Source of the DNA: Bacteroidales bacterium
GTDB lineage: Bacteria > Bacteroidota > Bacteroidia > Bacteroidales > Dysgonomonadaceae
Direction: 5' to 3'
Assembly: GCA_012518155.1 (NCBI GenBank)
Contig: JAAYTC010000011.1
Coordinates: 1-6,651, forward strand
DNA length: 6,651 bases
A program made the translations under genes and the position numbers. Positions 1 through 6,651 of this stretch are shown in pieces. Position 1 is the stretch's first letter. Each line of letters starts with the position of its first letter. The notes beneath the pieces were generated by a model. It worked only from the letters and a program-made list of their open reading frames with translations, was not told the origin of the DNA and ran no database searches.

Positions 1-1335
1 ATCTGGTTTACCTTGGGACAGTTTTCCGAATATGGCGATAAATATTCCGGTGGGTTGGGTACTTATACAGCGAAACATATTCCATTAGCTATATATGCCC
101 CGGAGGTTGAGAAAACTTTCTTCGTGTACGGGGGAATTGCTGAAGATCGCCGCTCAGACGCCGATAGCCCTACCCATAAACACGCGAGCTACGGGAATTA
201 CCTGTTATGTATGATTGGCAGTTACGATCATACCACGGGTATGGTAAGCAAGCCGACCGTTGTATACGATAAAAAGGGGGTGTTCGATCCCCACGATAAT
301 CCCTCTATCTCACTCGACTCGGATGGATATATATGGGTGTTCGTGAGCGGTAGAGGACGTGGTCGCCCCGGATTTATCTACAGGAGTAGCAAACCTTATA
401 GCATCGATTCATTCGAACGGATGGCGGAGGATGAATTAACTTACCCGCAACCCAAATACGTGAAGGGTGAAGGCTTTTTACACCTCTTCACGAAATATAC
501 CGGGTACCGTTTACTTTACTTCAACACGAGTGTTGATGGGGTGAACTGGAGCCCGCATACCCAGCTGGCCGCGATGAAGCGAGAAGAAGACACGCGAGGT
601 GGACATTACCAGATCAGCGGACAACTGGATAGCAAGGTCGTTTTCTTTTTTAATTGGCATCCTAATGGGAACGTGGATAGGCGTACCAACATCTACTATA
701 TGCAAACGACCGATTTCGGTAAAACATGGACCACGATCGAGGGTACGCCGTTGGATATTCCCGTAACAGAAATTGATGGGCCCACCTTGGTGAAAGAGTT
801 TTTCAGCAAAGAGGAGAACGTTTACATCAAAGATGTGGCTTTCGATGAAGAGGGGAATCCCATGGCTCTTTACTTGTCGGGCACCGGGCATCAACCGGGC
901 CCACGAAATGGATTGAAAGAGTGGTGCGTGATTCACTGGAACGGTAGCGAATGGGAAAATCACCCGATCACCACGTCCGACCATAATTACGATACAGGTA
1001 GTATATGGACCGACAACGAAAAGTGGACGGTAGTGATACCTTCCGAAAATAGTCCCCAGGAATGGGGAGGCGGTGGAGAGTTGGTGATCTGGCAAAGCGC
1101 TGATAAAGGGGAAACATGGATCAAGAAAAAACAGGTGACGAAGGCGAGTCCTCGTAACCATAACTACGTGCGCGAAGTGGTAAATGGGCACGATCCTTTT
1201 GTCTATTTTTGGGCAGATGGTAATCCCGACGAGCCCAGCCGGTCGAACCTCTACTTTGGCAACTTTCAGGGAGATGTATGGCAACTGCCGTACGAGATGA
1301 AGAGCAATCAAGAGAAACCCTTAAAAATCAATTGA
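1..1335 (+). CDS. BNR-4 repeat-containing protein, 5'-partial (secreted beta-propeller, possible glycan-active enzyme)
   Basis: The reading frame is open from the first base (codons for Ile-Trp-Phe-Thr precede a TTG at 13) and stops with TGA at 1333-1335, so 444 codons are visible and the true start, probably with a signal peptide, lies upstream. The TTG at 13 is only an internal Leu codon. Seen: three Asp-box-like motifs, SVDGVNW (529-549), TTDFGKTW (706-729) and SADKGETW (1096-1119), the hallmark of BNR/sialidase-type propeller blades. Other segments match what I recall of the BNR_4 family (PF15892): DPHDNPSI (about 286-309), SGRGRGRPGF (about 346-375), TYPQP, GHYQIS, HQPGPRNG, SDHNYDTGS and FWADGNPDEPSRSNLYF near the C-terminus. 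Known: ulvan lyase families PL24/PL25 are beta-propellers related to BNR_4, but many BNR_4 proteins have no assigned activity. Inference: it is an extracytoplasmic glycan-binding or glycan-cleaving protein acting with the lyases downstream. Family assignment is firm; enzymatic role is not. It sits one base before the next gene, so the two are almost certainly cotranscribed. Confidence 0.88.
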   Translation: MWFTLGQFSEYGDKYSGGLGTYTAKHIPLAIYAPEVEKTFFVYGGIAEDRRSDADSPTHKHASYGNYLLCMIGSYDHTTGMVSKPTVVYDKKGVFDPHDNPSISLDSDGYIWVFVSGRGRGRPGFIYRSSKPYSIDSFERMAEDELTYPQPKYVKGEGFLHLFTKYTGYRLLYFNTSVDGVNWSPHTQLAAMKREEDTRGGHYQISGQLDSKVVFFFNWHPNGNVDRRTNIYYMQTTDFGKTWTTIEGTPLDIPVTEIDGPTLVKEFFSKEENVYIKDVAFDEEGNPMALYLSGTGHQPGPRNGLKEWCVIHWNGSEWENHPITTSDHNYDTGSIWTDNEKWTVVIPSENSPQEWGGGGELVIWQSADKGETWIKKKQVTKASPRNHNYVREVVNGHDPFVYFWADGNPDEPSRSNLYFGNFQGDVWQLPYEMKSNQEKPLKIN

Positions 1336-1336
1336 A

Positions 1337-3562
1337 ATGAGAAAGTATAGACGATTTGCGTTCCTCCTTTTAATGATTGTCAGTTTCCGATCAGCATTGG
1401 CTCTACCTGCTGATTTTACCCTCGTCAAGGAGAGGGTGGTCGAGACCTTGATGAAAACCCCGGTGAACGATAGTTATATCGAGGGACTCGTGAAAGGGAT
1501 CCGTCCCGATGGTACTTGGGCTGATATTAATTACGAGGATGTATCGAACGAGGGGTTTCAGCATAGCCGACATTCCGGCAACATGGTTGCGCTTGCTCGA
1601 GCATTCCAATTCCCCACATCCCGGTATTATCAAAGCAAACAAGTGAAGAAAACCATCGAGCAGGCACTCGCTCACTGGGTGGAACACGATTATATTTGTG
1701 ATAACTGGTGGCACAACCAAATCGGAACCCCTGAAAACCTGGTAAATCTGATGTTGATCGTGGGGAGTGAGCTTCCTAAAGAACTGGTCGAGAAAGTTCA
1801 ACCGATTATTGGACGGGCTCACGTGGATGCGCCGGGTGCACGACCCGGGGGCGACCGTATCAAGATAGCGGCTATTCAAGCGAAGAACATGTTGTTCACG
1901 GGCGATCGTCAAACGTTTAACGAGCTGATAAAAATAATTGAGAACGAGATAAAACAGGTTGAATGGATTGGAAGGGAGTACGGCTATACATATCGCCAGC
2001 ACAACGGGGGATTCTCGCACGATTCACCTGCCGGAAGGGGAATCCAATACGGCTATAGTTTCCACCATAGGACCGATGGCGTGAACAACACGCTCTCGTA
2101 CGGCTTGGGCTACGCGCATGCGTTTATTGAATGGGCCGTGTATACCGCGGGTACGGAGTACTCCTTTTCGGATCATAAAATCGAACAGTTGGTCGATTAC
2201 TTTTTGGATGGAATTTGCAAAACGGCCGTTTACGGGAAATATCCCGATGCAGGAGAAAAAAATCGAGATGTCAGCCGCCGGGGAAGTCTACGGCCGTATA
2301 GTGCCAAAGCCGCGGAAGATCTTCTAAAAACGACAAATTACCGGGGCGATGAACTACAAGAAATAGCGAACCTTAGGAACAATTTTATTACCCGGCCCAC
2401 GGTATCGCACGCGACCTTCTTTTGGAACACAGAACATTTTACTTACCAGCGTCCTGAATGGTTTACATCGGTGAGAATGTATTCTACGCGCACCCATAAC
2501 ATGGAGGTGGGTTACAATAGCGAAGGATTGCTGAACCATCACCGGGGCGATGGTACCAACCACGTTTCGCGCACGGGTGAAGAGTATTTTGATATATTCC
2601 CGGTGTTCGACTACCAAAAAGTACCAGGGGCTACCATAGTGCAGAAAAAGGAGCTACCACCACCGAAAGAAATTCAAAAACTAGGGCTCACCGATTTTGT
2701 CGGTGCTGTAACCGATGGAATATATGGGGCGGCCGCCTTTGATTTTAAAAGCCCGCACGACCCATTGATCGCTCGTAAATCGTGGTTCTTTTTCGACAAC
2801 GAGTATGTTTGCCTGGGCACCGGAATTTCAAGCAGGCAACCACTTCCAGTGGCGACCACGCTTAACCAAACCCTCCTGAGAGGTGACGTGGTGGTTTCAG
2901 CGCGGGAGCATCGTTCGGTTATACCAAAAGGCGAAAAGCAGCTCGAAAAGGTGGACTGGGTTTTCCACGACAGCGTAGGCTACGTTTTCACGACACCTTC
3001 CACGATCAACCTAATGAACGACGAGGCAACCGGCTCCTGGTGGGATATAAGTAAGCAATCCAGTACACCCAGGGGGAGCGTCACGAAAGAGGTGTTCAAA
3101 TTGTGGATTGATCACGGTAATAGGCCTTCCGATGCCGCGTACGAGTATATAGTGGTGCCGGCGACTTCGCTTGATAAATTGCAACAAAATATATCAAGGA
3201 ACAGTATCGATGTTATTTCAAACACACCCGCGATCCAAGCGGTGATCAACAAGAGCCTCGGTATTTGCCAAGCGGTGTTCTACAAGGGAGGGGCGTTGGC
3301 CGTTACCGAGAATATCACGCTTGCCTGTGATCATCCGGGAATCGTGATGCTGCATATGGATGAGGGTGAAATTAAACGGATCTCCGTATCCGACCCCAAT
3401 CGCGAGTTGACACGTTTTCATCTTTCTCTTTCAAGTAGAGTAGAAGGAAAAGGCGCGTATTTTCAAGCTGTATGGGACGCCAACGAGAGAGTATCGCGCG
3501 TGTGGATTGATTTACCGCGAGACAATTACGCGGGCTCCAGCGTTTCAGTTGAAGTTCAATAA
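1337..3562 (+). CDS. Secreted polysaccharide lyase family 8 protein (chondroitin AC/hyaluronate/xanthan lyase superfamily)
   Basis: A complete 741-residue protein, close to the usual length of bacterial PL8 enzymes. The ATG at 1337 is chosen because it opens a clear Sec signal peptide: basic MRKYRR, a hydrophobic stretch to about residue 18, and a probable cut after Ala-Leu-Ala (20-22). No lipobox Cys is present, so it is probably exported to the periplasm or outside as a soluble protein. PL8 lyases cleave uronic-acid-containing chains by beta-elimination. Seen: an N-terminal alpha/alpha-toroid (about 25-370) with the PL8 motif NWWHNQIGTP (123-132); the His/Tyr catalytic region with H243/H244 and Y255; the arginine pair in NRDVSR (R310, R314), matching the RDxSR motif of chondroitinase AC; and the motif RMYSTRT...MEVGYNSEG (380-397, E390, N394) followed by GDGTNH and GEEYFDIFPVFDY, which lead into the central beta-sandwich (about 375-640). 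A smaller C-terminal beta domain ends the protein. The Asn that completes the active site in chondroitinase AC could not be placed with confidence. Substrate (chondroitin, hyaluronan, xanthan or other) is unresolved. The sequence before the start is A-rich with no Shine-Dalgarno, as is common in Bacteroidota. Confidence 0.93.
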   Translation: MRKYRRFAFLLLMIVSFRSALALPADFTLVKERVVETLMKTPVNDSYIEGLVKGIRPDGTWADINYEDVSNEGFQHSRHSGNMVALARAFQFPTSRYYQSKQVKKTIEQALAHWVEHDYICDNWWHNQIGTPENLVNLMLIVGSELPKELVEKVQPIIGRAHVDAPGARPGGDRIKIAAIQAKNMLFTGDRQTFNELIKIIENEIKQVEWIGREYGYTYRQHNGGFSHDSPAGRGIQYGYSFHHRTDGVNNTLSYGLGYAHAFIEWAVYTAGTEYSFSDHKIEQLVDYFLDGICKTAVYGKYPDAGEKNRDVSRRGSLRPYSAKAAEDLLKTTNYRGDELQEIANLRNNFITRPTVSHATFFWNTEHFTYQRPEWFTSVRMYSTRTHNMEVGYNSEGLLNHHRGDGTNHVSRTGEEYFDIFPVFDYQKVPGATIVQKKELPPPKEIQKLGLTDFVGAVTDGIYGAAAFDFKSPHDPLIARKSWFFFDNEYVCLGTGISSRQPLPVATTLNQTLLRGDVVVSAREHRSVIPKGEKQLEKVDWVFHDSVGYVFTTPSTINLMNDEATGSWWDISKQSSTPRGSVTKEVFKLWIDHGNRPSDAAYEYIVVPATSLDKLQQNISRNSIDVISNTPAIQAVINKSLGICQAVFYKGGALAVTENITLACDHPGIVMLHMDEGEIKRISVSDPNRELTRFHLSLSSRVEGKGAYFQAVWDANERVSRVWIDLPRDNYAGSSVSVEVQ

Positions 3563-3592
3563 CTGTTGTTTAACACGAGTAACCCGGGGTGA

Positions 3593-3600
3593 TAACTTTC
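3593..3600 (+). promoter_or_regulatory. Weak Bacteroidota-type promoter candidate (-7 element) ahead of the fusion gene
   Basis: The 68-bp spacer between the PL8 gene and the fusion gene contains TAACTTTC at 3593-3600, one base off the Bacteroidota -7 consensus TAnnTTTG. A TTTA at 3569-3572 lies 20 bp upstream, where the -33 TTTG element would be expected. Both elements are imperfect and short motifs like these arise by chance, so this may be nothing. If real, it would let the fusion gene be transcribed separately from the two genes before it. I see no convincing hairpin terminator in the spacer, so readthrough from upstream is still expected. Confidence 0.2.
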
Positions 3601-3630
3601 ACTTGAGGGCTCTACTATAAAACTGGTAAT

Positions 3631-6600
3631 ATGATCTCGAGAATTTTTTGTTGCATCGTTATTTCCTTGATGATAATGGGGAATATCTCCGCCCAGAATT
3701 GGCGTGAAATCAAGAGCGTGAGCGACGTGTGTAGTCACTACCCGAAAGAAATGGAAAAAATGCTTGAGGAATTTAACCTCAACTATCCCGGGATGGAGCG
3801 AGTAAAAGAGGCAAAAGCATCCGGGGATTTGGAGGAGGCCTGCCGGCAGCTCCTCGCGTATTACACGCGGAGCGATAACGCGGCACGTTTGAGAAGAGAG
3901 CAGCCGCGACAAAGCAATAGAACGGAAGCCTTGGCCGATACTATCCTGAAAAACGTTTTCGTGATTCAAAACGTGAGAGGGGAAGTGCCATGGGGTGATG
4001 ATGGTCATCGCGACTGGTACTACAAGGGGCCGAACGACGATCACGAGTGGGCATGGTTATCCAACCGACATAGCCAGCTTTATAATGTGCTCGGCACCTA
4101 CTTTAAAACCGGGAATCCTAAATACGCGATGTATATCGATGAGTTTTTACGGGACTTTATCATAAAAAGCATGCCCTACCCCGGCGTGAAAAGTCGCACT
4201 TCCGTATGGCGAGGACTGGAAGTACATGCTCGAGCGAAAAGGTGGACCGAAATCTTCTATGGTCTACTCAACAGCGACTACCTGCTGCCCGCCACACGCC
4301 TTTTAATGTTAAGCAGCCTAGCGGATCACGCGCATTACAACCGTAACTTTCACGCTGAAAATAATTGGCTCACGATGGAGATATCGGCGCTGGCTACCGT
4401 GGCCACTCATTTCCCGGAATATAAAAACTCGGCCGAGTGGTTTGACTACTCCGTAGAAGTGATGGTCGAGAGCATGAAAGGGCAGGTGTATCCCGATGGT
4501 GTGCAGACGGAGCTCACGTCGCATTACCACATAACCTCCTTGTCGAATTTCGAGCTTTTCAAGGACATCTGCGATCAAGTAAACCGGGAACTGCCGGAAT
4601 ACTACACGCGTACGATAATGGATATGAACGATTACTTGGCAAAGACCATGCGGCCGAACGGGACGGGGATACTGAATAACGATGGTGATTTGGATAATAA
4701 CAGGAATAGAATTCTTAACGCAGCAGCTCGTCATGGCAAGAGCGATTGGGAATATATCGCTTCGAACGGCCAAAAAGGGGATAAACCCGTGGAGGGTCCT
4801 TCCTACTTTTTCCCCTGGGCAGGGCAATTGATTTCAAGAAGCGGATTCGATCCTGATGCACATTGGTCCTTTTTTGATATAGGGCCGTGGGGAAGCGGAC
4901 ACCAGCACAACGATAAACTGCATATCTCGATATCAGCCTACGGGCGTGATCTTTTGGTCGATGCCGGGAGGTTCGCTTACACGGGTGAAGTGGCTAAAAA
5001 GTTCAGGCCATACGCTACCGGGAGCCAGGGACATAACGTACTGTTAATTGATGGAAACGGGCAAGGCCCAGGACCGTTACTTTCTACCGAACCGGTGCCC
5101 GAAAATCAATGGTACATTTCCGATGGGTATGATTACGCGAAGGGATCGTTTAATTCATTCAAGAATACCGAAGGTGTGGTCAACCACACGCGTCACGTCT
5201 ACTACTCACGAGGGGATTTTTGGGTGGTTATCGATGAAATTGCTACCGACCGTCCCCGGAAAATCGAAGCACTATGGCACTGGCATCCTTCGTGCATGGT
5301 GGCTCAAGATGGAGAAAGAGTTTTTACAGAAAATGATCGAGGTAACCTGCAAATTATCCCGTTAGGAGATCAAAAGAGGGAGATAACGTTCGTGAAGGGG
5401 CAAGAAACGCCGGAGATTCAAGGGTGGTATAGCCCCGCTTACAACGATTTCGAGCCGAATGTCACCTCCATCTTCACGTGGAGTATTGAATCGAACGATA
5501 GAATCGCGTGGGTGATCATCCCCTCTGAAAAGGTCGAAAAAGGTTTCAAGGCAGAAATGGTTGATGATTCTCTAAACGAGATTACCATCCGCGTGGTGAA
5601 TAATAGAAATAAAGAATCGTTAGTAACGATACCTCTTAGCTTGGCAACCGTTATAGGATGTGGCCACTCAAAGCCGAATGTTCCGATAACAGGAGAGGAA
5701 CAACATTTTATTATCGAAAGGGCGACCGCCTCCCTCGACAGTTTACCCGTAACCGTAACGGCAGAGGTGTGTGAACGGAGCGCGGGCAGCCTCAACGATT
5801 TTTATTCGGAAGGGGATTACTGGTGGCCGGACCCCGATAATCCCGAGGGCCCGTATATTCGGCGTGACGGGGAGACAAATCCCGACAATTTCACGTTTCA
5901 CCGGCTGGCCATGATTCGATTGAGCCAGATCGTTGGAATGCAAACATCGGCCTACCTACTTACCGGGGAGCAAAAGTTCGCGGATGGTGTGGCAAAACAT
6001 TTAGACGCTTGGTTCGTGAATCCCGATACAAGGATGAACCCAAGCATGAACTACGCGCAGGCTATTAAAGGACGGGTAACCGGAAGAGGAATCGGCATTA
6101 TCGATGCCATTCACCTGATTGAGGTGGCCCGTTCGGTGGAGCTGTTGAGCAAGAACAGTGTTTTGCCCGAAAGGATAAGAGCAGGAACTATAGCATGGTT
6201 CAACGATTTCGTTACTTGGTTAACCACGCATCCTTACGGCATTGATGAAATGAACACCAAAAATAACCACGCTACCTGTTGGGTTATGCAGGTGGGGGCC
6301 TTTGCTCGCCTTACGGACAACGCGGAAGTGATGGAGTTATGTAGAAAACGCTTCAAGGAGGTGTTGTTGCCCGATCAAATGGCAGAGGATGGGTCCTTCC
6401 CGCTCGAACTGGAACGCACAAAACCCTATGGCTACTCGCTGTTCAACTTGGATGCTATGTTTACAACCGCTGAAATTCTTTCCGACGAGAGCAACGACCT
6501 TTACGCTTATACCACGACGGATGGGAAAAGTTTACTGTCAGGTGCTGAGTTCTTGTATCCGTACGTGAAGGACAAATCATCTTGGCCCTATGGCGAAGAT

Positions 6601-6651
6601 GTGATGTACTGGGATGAGTGGCCGGTTCGACACCCTTTTTTATTATTCGCG
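3631..6651 (+). CDS. Heparinase II/III-type lyase fused to an alginate-lyase-superfamily domain, 3'-partial
   Basis: One frame runs from ATG 3631 to the window edge, 1007 codons without a stop; family length suggests some 60-90 residues are missing. The start gives a Sec signal peptide (hydrophobic 4-17, likely cut after Ile-Ser-Ala at 19-21, before Gln22). Part one, about 22-690, is a heparinase II/III-type lyase. It has an N-terminal ACRQLLAYYTRSD segment (70-82) and an alpha/alpha toroid with ENNW (243-246) and DGVQTELTSHYH (289-300, candidate catalytic Y299). A beta-sheet domain follows, with GHQHNDKLHISISAYGRDLL (423-442; HxHxD metal/catalytic His region) and VDAGRFAY. Part two, from about 690, matches the PF05426 alginate lyase superfamily (PL5/PL38-like). 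It shows ERSAGSLNDFYSEGDYWWPD (715-734), TRMNPSMNYAQAI (800-812), GRGIGIID (818-825), NNH (878-880), and PLELERTKPYGYSLFNLDA (924-942; R929 and Y935 are the likely Arg/Tyr). Known: both folds cleave uronate glycans by beta-elimination. Inference: one secreted bifunctional lyase. Substrates of either half, and the exact CAZy family of the first, are not resolved. It follows the PL8 gene by 68 bp on the same strand. Confidence 0.9.
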   Translation, partial: MISRIFCCIVISLMIMGNISAQNWREIKSVSDVCSHYPKEMEKMLEEFNLNYPGMERVKEAKASGDLEEACRQLLAYYTRSDNAARLRREQPRQSNRTEALADTILKNVFVIQNVRGEVPWGDDGHRDWYYKGPNDDHEWAWLSNRHSQLYNVLGTYFKTGNPKYAMYIDEFLRDFIIKSMPYPGVKSRTSVWRGLEVHARAKRWTEIFYGLLNSDYLLPATRLLMLSSLADHAHYNRNFHAENNWLTMEISALATVATHFPEYKNSAEWFDYSVEVMVESMKGQVYPDGVQTELTSHYHITSLSNFELFKDICDQVNRELPEYYTRTIMDMNDYLAKTMRPNGTGILNNDGDLDNNRNRILNAAARHGKSDWEYIASNGQKGDKPVEGPSYFFPWAGQLISRSGFDPDAHWSFFDIGPWGSGHQHNDKLHISISAYGRDLLVDAGRFAYTGEVAKKFRPYATGSQGHNVLLIDGNGQGPGPLLSTEPVPENQWYISDGYDYAKGSFNSFKNTEGVVNHTRHVYYSRGDFWVVIDEIATDRPRKIEALWHWHPSCMVAQDGERVFTENDRGNLQIIPLGDQKREITFVKGQETPEIQGWYSPAYNDFEPNVTSIFTWSIESNDRIAWVIIPSEKVEKGFKAEMVDDSLNEITIRVVNNRNKESLVTIPLSLATVIGCGHSKPNVPITGEEQHFIIERATASLDSLPVTVTAEVCERSAGSLNDFYSEGDYWWPDPDNPEGPYIRRDGETNPDNFTFHRLAMIRLSQIVGMQTSAYLLTGEQKFADGVAKHLDAWFVNPDTRMNPSMNYAQAIKGRVTGRGIGIIDAIHLIEVARSVELLSKNSVLPERIRAGTIAWFNDFVTWLTTHPYGIDEMNTKNNHATCWVMQVGAFARLTDNAEVMELCRKRFKEVLLPDQMAEDGSFPLELERTKPYGYSLFNLDAMFTTAEILSDESNDLYAYTTTDGKSLLSGAEFLYPYVKDKSSWPYGEDVMYWDEWPVRHPFLLFA

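Noticed and set aside
13..15. TTG as the start codon of the first gene
   Set aside because: The frame is open to base 1 and the protein begins mid-domain with no signal peptide, so the true start is upstream of the window.
511..1311. Long open frame on the - strand (266 codons)
   Set aside because: It lies wholly antisense to the BNR-4 gene, and its translation shows no domain, signal peptide or recognisable motif. It is a by-product of the codon use of the + strand gene.
1403..2020. Open frame on the - strand (205 codons)
   Set aside because: It is antisense to the N-terminal part of the PL8 gene, which has strong family motifs across exactly this region. The reverse translation resembles nothing I know.
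2118..2327. Open frame on the + strand (69 codons) inside the PL8 gene
   Set aside because: It is out of frame with PL8 and overlaps the catalytic Arg motif region. Its translation shows no features.
3563..3630. Intrinsic terminator between the PL8 gene and the fusion gene
   Set aside because: Only short imperfect complementarity is present around AACCCGGGGTGATAACT, and no T-run follows.
3649..3654. Lipoprotein processing at Cys7/Cys8 of the fusion protein
   Set aside because: The cysteines lie at the start of the hydrophobic stretch and lack a preceding lipobox. A signal peptidase I site at Ala21/Gln22 fits better.
3556..4044. Open frame on the - strand (162 codons) spanning the spacer and the start of the fusion gene
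   Set aside because: Most of it is antisense to the signal peptide and N-terminal domain of the fusion gene. No family features are seen in the translation.
4318..4827. Open frame on the - strand (169 codons)
   Set aside because: It is antisense to the toroid region that carries the conserved ENNW and SHYH motifs, and its own translation has no recognisable feature.
5048..5365. Open frame on the + strand (105 codons) in another frame
   Set aside because: It lies inside the heparinase II/III beta-sheet domain, whose frame continues uninterrupted on both sides. The alternative frame has no family resemblance.

Overview
This window looks like part of a polysaccharide-degradation locus from a member of the Bacteroidota, most likely Bacteroidales or a relative. 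The grounds are indirect. There are three same-strand secreted carbohydrate-active proteins packed end to end, Sec signal peptides of the type seen in that phylum, and A/T-rich sequence without Shine-Dalgarno motifs ahead of both visible start codons. The base composition is moderate, roughly half GC by eye. No SusC/SusD pair, sulfatase, regulator or RNA gene lies inside the window, so the phylum call and the polysaccharide utilization locus (PUL) call are inferences.

Layout, all on the + strand. (1) Bases 1-1335 hold the 3' part of a BNR-4 repeat (beta-propeller) protein whose start lies upstream of the window. (2) Bases 1337-3562 hold a complete secreted family 8 polysaccharide lyase (chondroitin/hyaluronan/xanthan lyase superfamily), separated from the first gene by a single base. 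(3) Bases 3563-3630 are a 68-bp spacer with a weak promoter-like pair. (4) From 3631 to the window end runs one uninterrupted frame of 1007 codons with no stop reached. It encodes a signal peptide, a full heparinase II/III-type lyase (toroid plus beta-sheet domain), and then, with no clear linker, an alginate-lyase-superfamily (PF05426-type) domain whose C-terminus is beyond the window.

Taken together, the genes encode three or four secreted polypeptide modules, of which at least three belong to lyase folds that cleave uronic-acid-containing polysaccharides by beta-elimination. The likely job is stepwise depolymerisation of a uronate-rich glycan (glycosaminoglycan, alginate/glucuronan, ulvan-like or similar). 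The substrate cannot be fixed from sequence alone. The most notable item is the two-lyase fusion: both halves keep their recognisable active-site motifs in one polypeptide behind a single signal peptide.
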